DNA of 6,492 nucleotides from Globobulimina sp. (lineage: Eukaryota; Foraminifera; Rotaliida): assembly GCA_003354225.1 (NCBI GenBank), contig PIVH01000285.1:1-6492 (forward strand). Direction: 5' to 3'. Every line of letters begins with the position of its first letter. The first letter of the stretch is position 1. Positions 6,223 to 6,492 of the stretch are shown one piece after another. The translations under genes and the position numbers were made by a program. The notes beneath the pieces are model-generated. The model saw nothing but the letters and a program-made list of their open reading frames with translations. It had not been told where the DNA came from and did not search any database.

Positions 6223-6492
6223 TTACAGTGGTAGAATATGAGAGTTGTGGGGCATAATCATTTTGGGTTTTGGTTTAATTTTAAGTGGTTGCATAATTTG
6301 ACATGATTTATCATCAAATGCTTCTAAAACCGGATGAATACAACGCGTGGGATCTAATAATAATTTATCATATGATTTAACAGCAATTAACCAGTTCAAT
6401 TTAGTTTTGACGACAATTTTGTCAAAACCATAATCTTCCAATAATATTCGAAAAGAAATAACTTGTTTGTCATCCTGCGCATCAATACCAAA
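6223..6492 (-). CDS. 3' end of an unrecognised gene, truncated by the window edge
   Basis: An open frame runs from the window edge (6492) to a TAA at 6223-6225 and gives the last 89 residues of a protein. No ATG that looks like a start is seen in the first part, and the frame reads straight through the edge, so the true start is outside the window. Visible features are a mixed hydrophobic and charged stretch with DYGFDKIVVKTKLNWLIAVK, then LLLDPTRCIHPVLEAFDD, then a basic Pro/Lys stretch PLKIKPKPK and a C-terminus ending HILPL. Codon pattern and balanced composition look like real coding sequence against the A-rich spacer next to it. I do not recognise the family. It is convergent with the DOMON gene. 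Confidence 0.6.
   Translation of the reverse strand, partial: FGIDAQDDKQVISFRILLEDYGFDKIVVKTKLNWLIAVKSYDKLLLDPTRCIHPVLEAFDDKSCQIMQPLKIKPKPKMIMPHNSHILPL

Noticed and set aside
1-6492. CRISPR array, tRNA, rRNA, transposase or phage genes
   Set aside because: No regularly spaced repeats with unique spacers, cloverleaf sequence, rRNA-like stretch or recombinase motif could be seen.

Overview
The window looks like nuclear DNA of an A+T-rich protist. The evidence is a 55-nt GT-AG intron inside a gene, long A/T-rich spacers without bacterial ribosome-binding sites, and eukaryotic domain types: a RanBP2-type zinc finger joined to a NOT4-like RRM, and a secreted tandem-DOMON protein with a Pro-Thr linker. 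Pro-Thr linkers of this style are common in stramenopile and some rhizarian proteins, so one of those groups is a reasonable guess, but the sequence does not settle it. Genes end in TAA or TAG and no reading frame needs stop-codon recoding, so the standard code fits.

Layout: 1-467 is A/T-rich 3' flank. A minus-strand gene (468-1007) encodes a 179-aa protein with a RanBP2-type zinc finger and an RRM resembling that of the CCR4-NOT subunit NOT4/CNOT4, but with no RING. A 692-nt spacer with two outward-facing TATA-like boxes separates it from a plus-strand two-exon gene (1700-4265). That gene encodes an 836-aa cation/proton antiporter: a 13-helix NapA/GerN-like CPA2 membrane part followed by what I read as three successive ACT-like domains. 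Only about 106 nt downstream, a plus-strand gene (4372-5706) encodes a 444-aa secreted or surface protein with two DOMON domains, each with a Met and a His placed like heme axial ligands. A 516-nt A/T-rich spacer with a 13-bp inverted repeat follows. The 3' end of an unrecognised minus-strand gene (6223 to the window edge) closes the window.

I see no evidence that the four genes form one pathway. The most notable items are the antiporter with three ACT-like domains, the RING-less NOT4-like protein with a RanBP2 finger, the predicted tandem heme-DOMON protein, and an intergenic inverted repeat whose stem sequence recurs in two separate spacers.
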